DNA from: an uncultured Ruthenibacterium sp.
GTDB taxonomy: Bacteria > Bacillota > Clostridia > Oscillospirales > Ruminococcaceae
Reading direction: 5' to 3'
NCBI GenBank assembly: GCA_944388395.1
Contig: CALXIP010000032.1
Span: 1 to 46,463 of the forward strand
DNA length: 46,463 nucleotides
The stretch's first letter is position 1. Every line of letters starts with the position of its first letter. Of this stretch, positions 46,278 to 46,463 are shown one piece after another. Both the position numbers and the translations under genes were made by a program. Under the pieces are notes generated by a model. The model made no database searches. It saw only the letters and a list, made by a program, of their open reading frames with translations, and had not been told where the DNA came from.

Positions 46278-46317
46278 GAAAAAAGTTCTTGACAAAAGGG
46301 CAAGAGAGTGCTAAAAT
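46278..46317 (+). promoter_or_regulatory. rRNA operon promoter P2
   Basis: TTGACA (46289-46294), a 17-nt spacer and TAAAAT (46312-46317) preceded by TGC. The upstream GAAAAAAGTTC is repeated at P3. Confidence 0.85.
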
Positions 46318-46354
46318 AGGAAAGCTGCTCCGAAGCGACGGCTCAAAAAAATAT

Positions 46355-46395
46355 CGAAAAAAGTTCTTGACAAACGGAACCGAATGAGATATAAT
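46355..46395 (+). promoter_or_regulatory. rRNA operon promoter P3
   Basis: TTGACA (46367-46372), a 17-nt spacer and a perfect TATAAT (46390-46395). Confidence 0.88.
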
Positions 46396-46463
46396 AAATG
46401 AGCTGTCCGGGAGGACGCTAAGGACCTTGAAAATTAAACAATATCAAGAAGCTTAACGGAACC
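46396..46463 (+). other. rRNA leader, running off the right end
   Basis: After P3 comes a hairpin (GTCC/GGAC around 46403-46416) and then CCTTGAAAATTAAACAATA, closely resembling the conserved leader that precedes 16S rRNA in clostridia. The 16S gene itself lies beyond the window, so this is an inference from promoter strength and leader sequence. Confidence 0.7.

Overview
The window looks like chromosomal DNA of a low-oxygen, Gram-positive Firmicute, most likely a gut clostridium of the Oscillospiraceae/Ruminococcaceae type. That assignment is inferred from the gene families, not from a 16S sequence. Supporting signs are strong AGGAGG ribosome sites, frequent GTG and TTG starts next to good ribosome sites, extended -10 promoters (TGn-TATAAT type), Firmicute-specific families (PheB, MrnC, YmfF/YmfH-like M16 pair, BofC-like protein, DUF1846) and Gram-positive envelope genes (Lgt, class A PBP, VanY, PASTA protein). 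Coding density is high. I see no prophage, insertion sequence, CRISPR array or tRNA gene.

Layout. 1-470: no convincing gene, but two minus-strand terminators (259-292 and 465-491) enclose a hairpin-rich stretch. 507-1985 (-): DUF1846 protein. 2279-9850: a complete F1Fo ATP synthase operon, atpZ-I-B-E-E-F-H-A-G-D-C, with its own promoter and terminator. It carries two tandem c-subunit genes, and the second lacks the ion-binding glutamate. 9880-12895: a two-gene membrane operon (Wzx/MATE-like flippase and a large polytopic protein). 12900-15275 (-): CtpE-like P-type cation ATPase. 15408-18747 (-): FkbH-like HAD phosphatase/acyl loader, acyl carrier protein, GNAT-type acyltransferase and a small coiled-coil protein. 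18950-22171: glyoxalase-family protein, BofC-like membrane protein and class A penicillin-binding protein. 22307-26268: aspartate-family amino-acid operon (pheB, hom, thrB, lysC), with no thrC here. 26299-33332: VanY carboxypeptidase, M16 peptidase pair, lgt, folD and an unrecognised membrane protein. 33329-35907: rplU-rpmA under a strong promoter with a probable L21 leader, then obgE and mrnC. 35939-40100: a tiny Ser/Thr/Lys/Asn-rich peptide gene (-), RsmF-type rRNA methyltransferase, yebC and a zinc-ribbon/PASTA pseudokinase. 40115-44020: a fused CoA-disulfide-reductase/rhodanese/siroheme/ferredoxin enzyme (-), a 56-residue protein and cysK. 44091-46037: MntR/DtxR-type regulator, small membrane protein and a sodium symporter (-). 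46190-46463: three tandem strong promoters and an rRNA-leader-like sequence, so a ribosomal RNA operon probably starts just beyond the right end.

Themes. Energy coupling (ATP synthase, Na+ symporter, cation pump), envelope building (flippase, PBP, VanY, Lgt, acyl-ACP cassette), sulfur metabolism (fusion reductase beside cysK) and translation (L21, L27, Obg, MrnC, RsmF, rRNA promoters) are each clustered. The most notable anomalies are the Glu-to-Gln c-subunit, the sulfur fusion enzyme, the degenerate kinase, an Obg P-loop with Ile in place of Ser, an L27 gene with neither the Prp protease gene nor the Prp-cleaved extension, and the FkbH/ACP/GNAT cassette.
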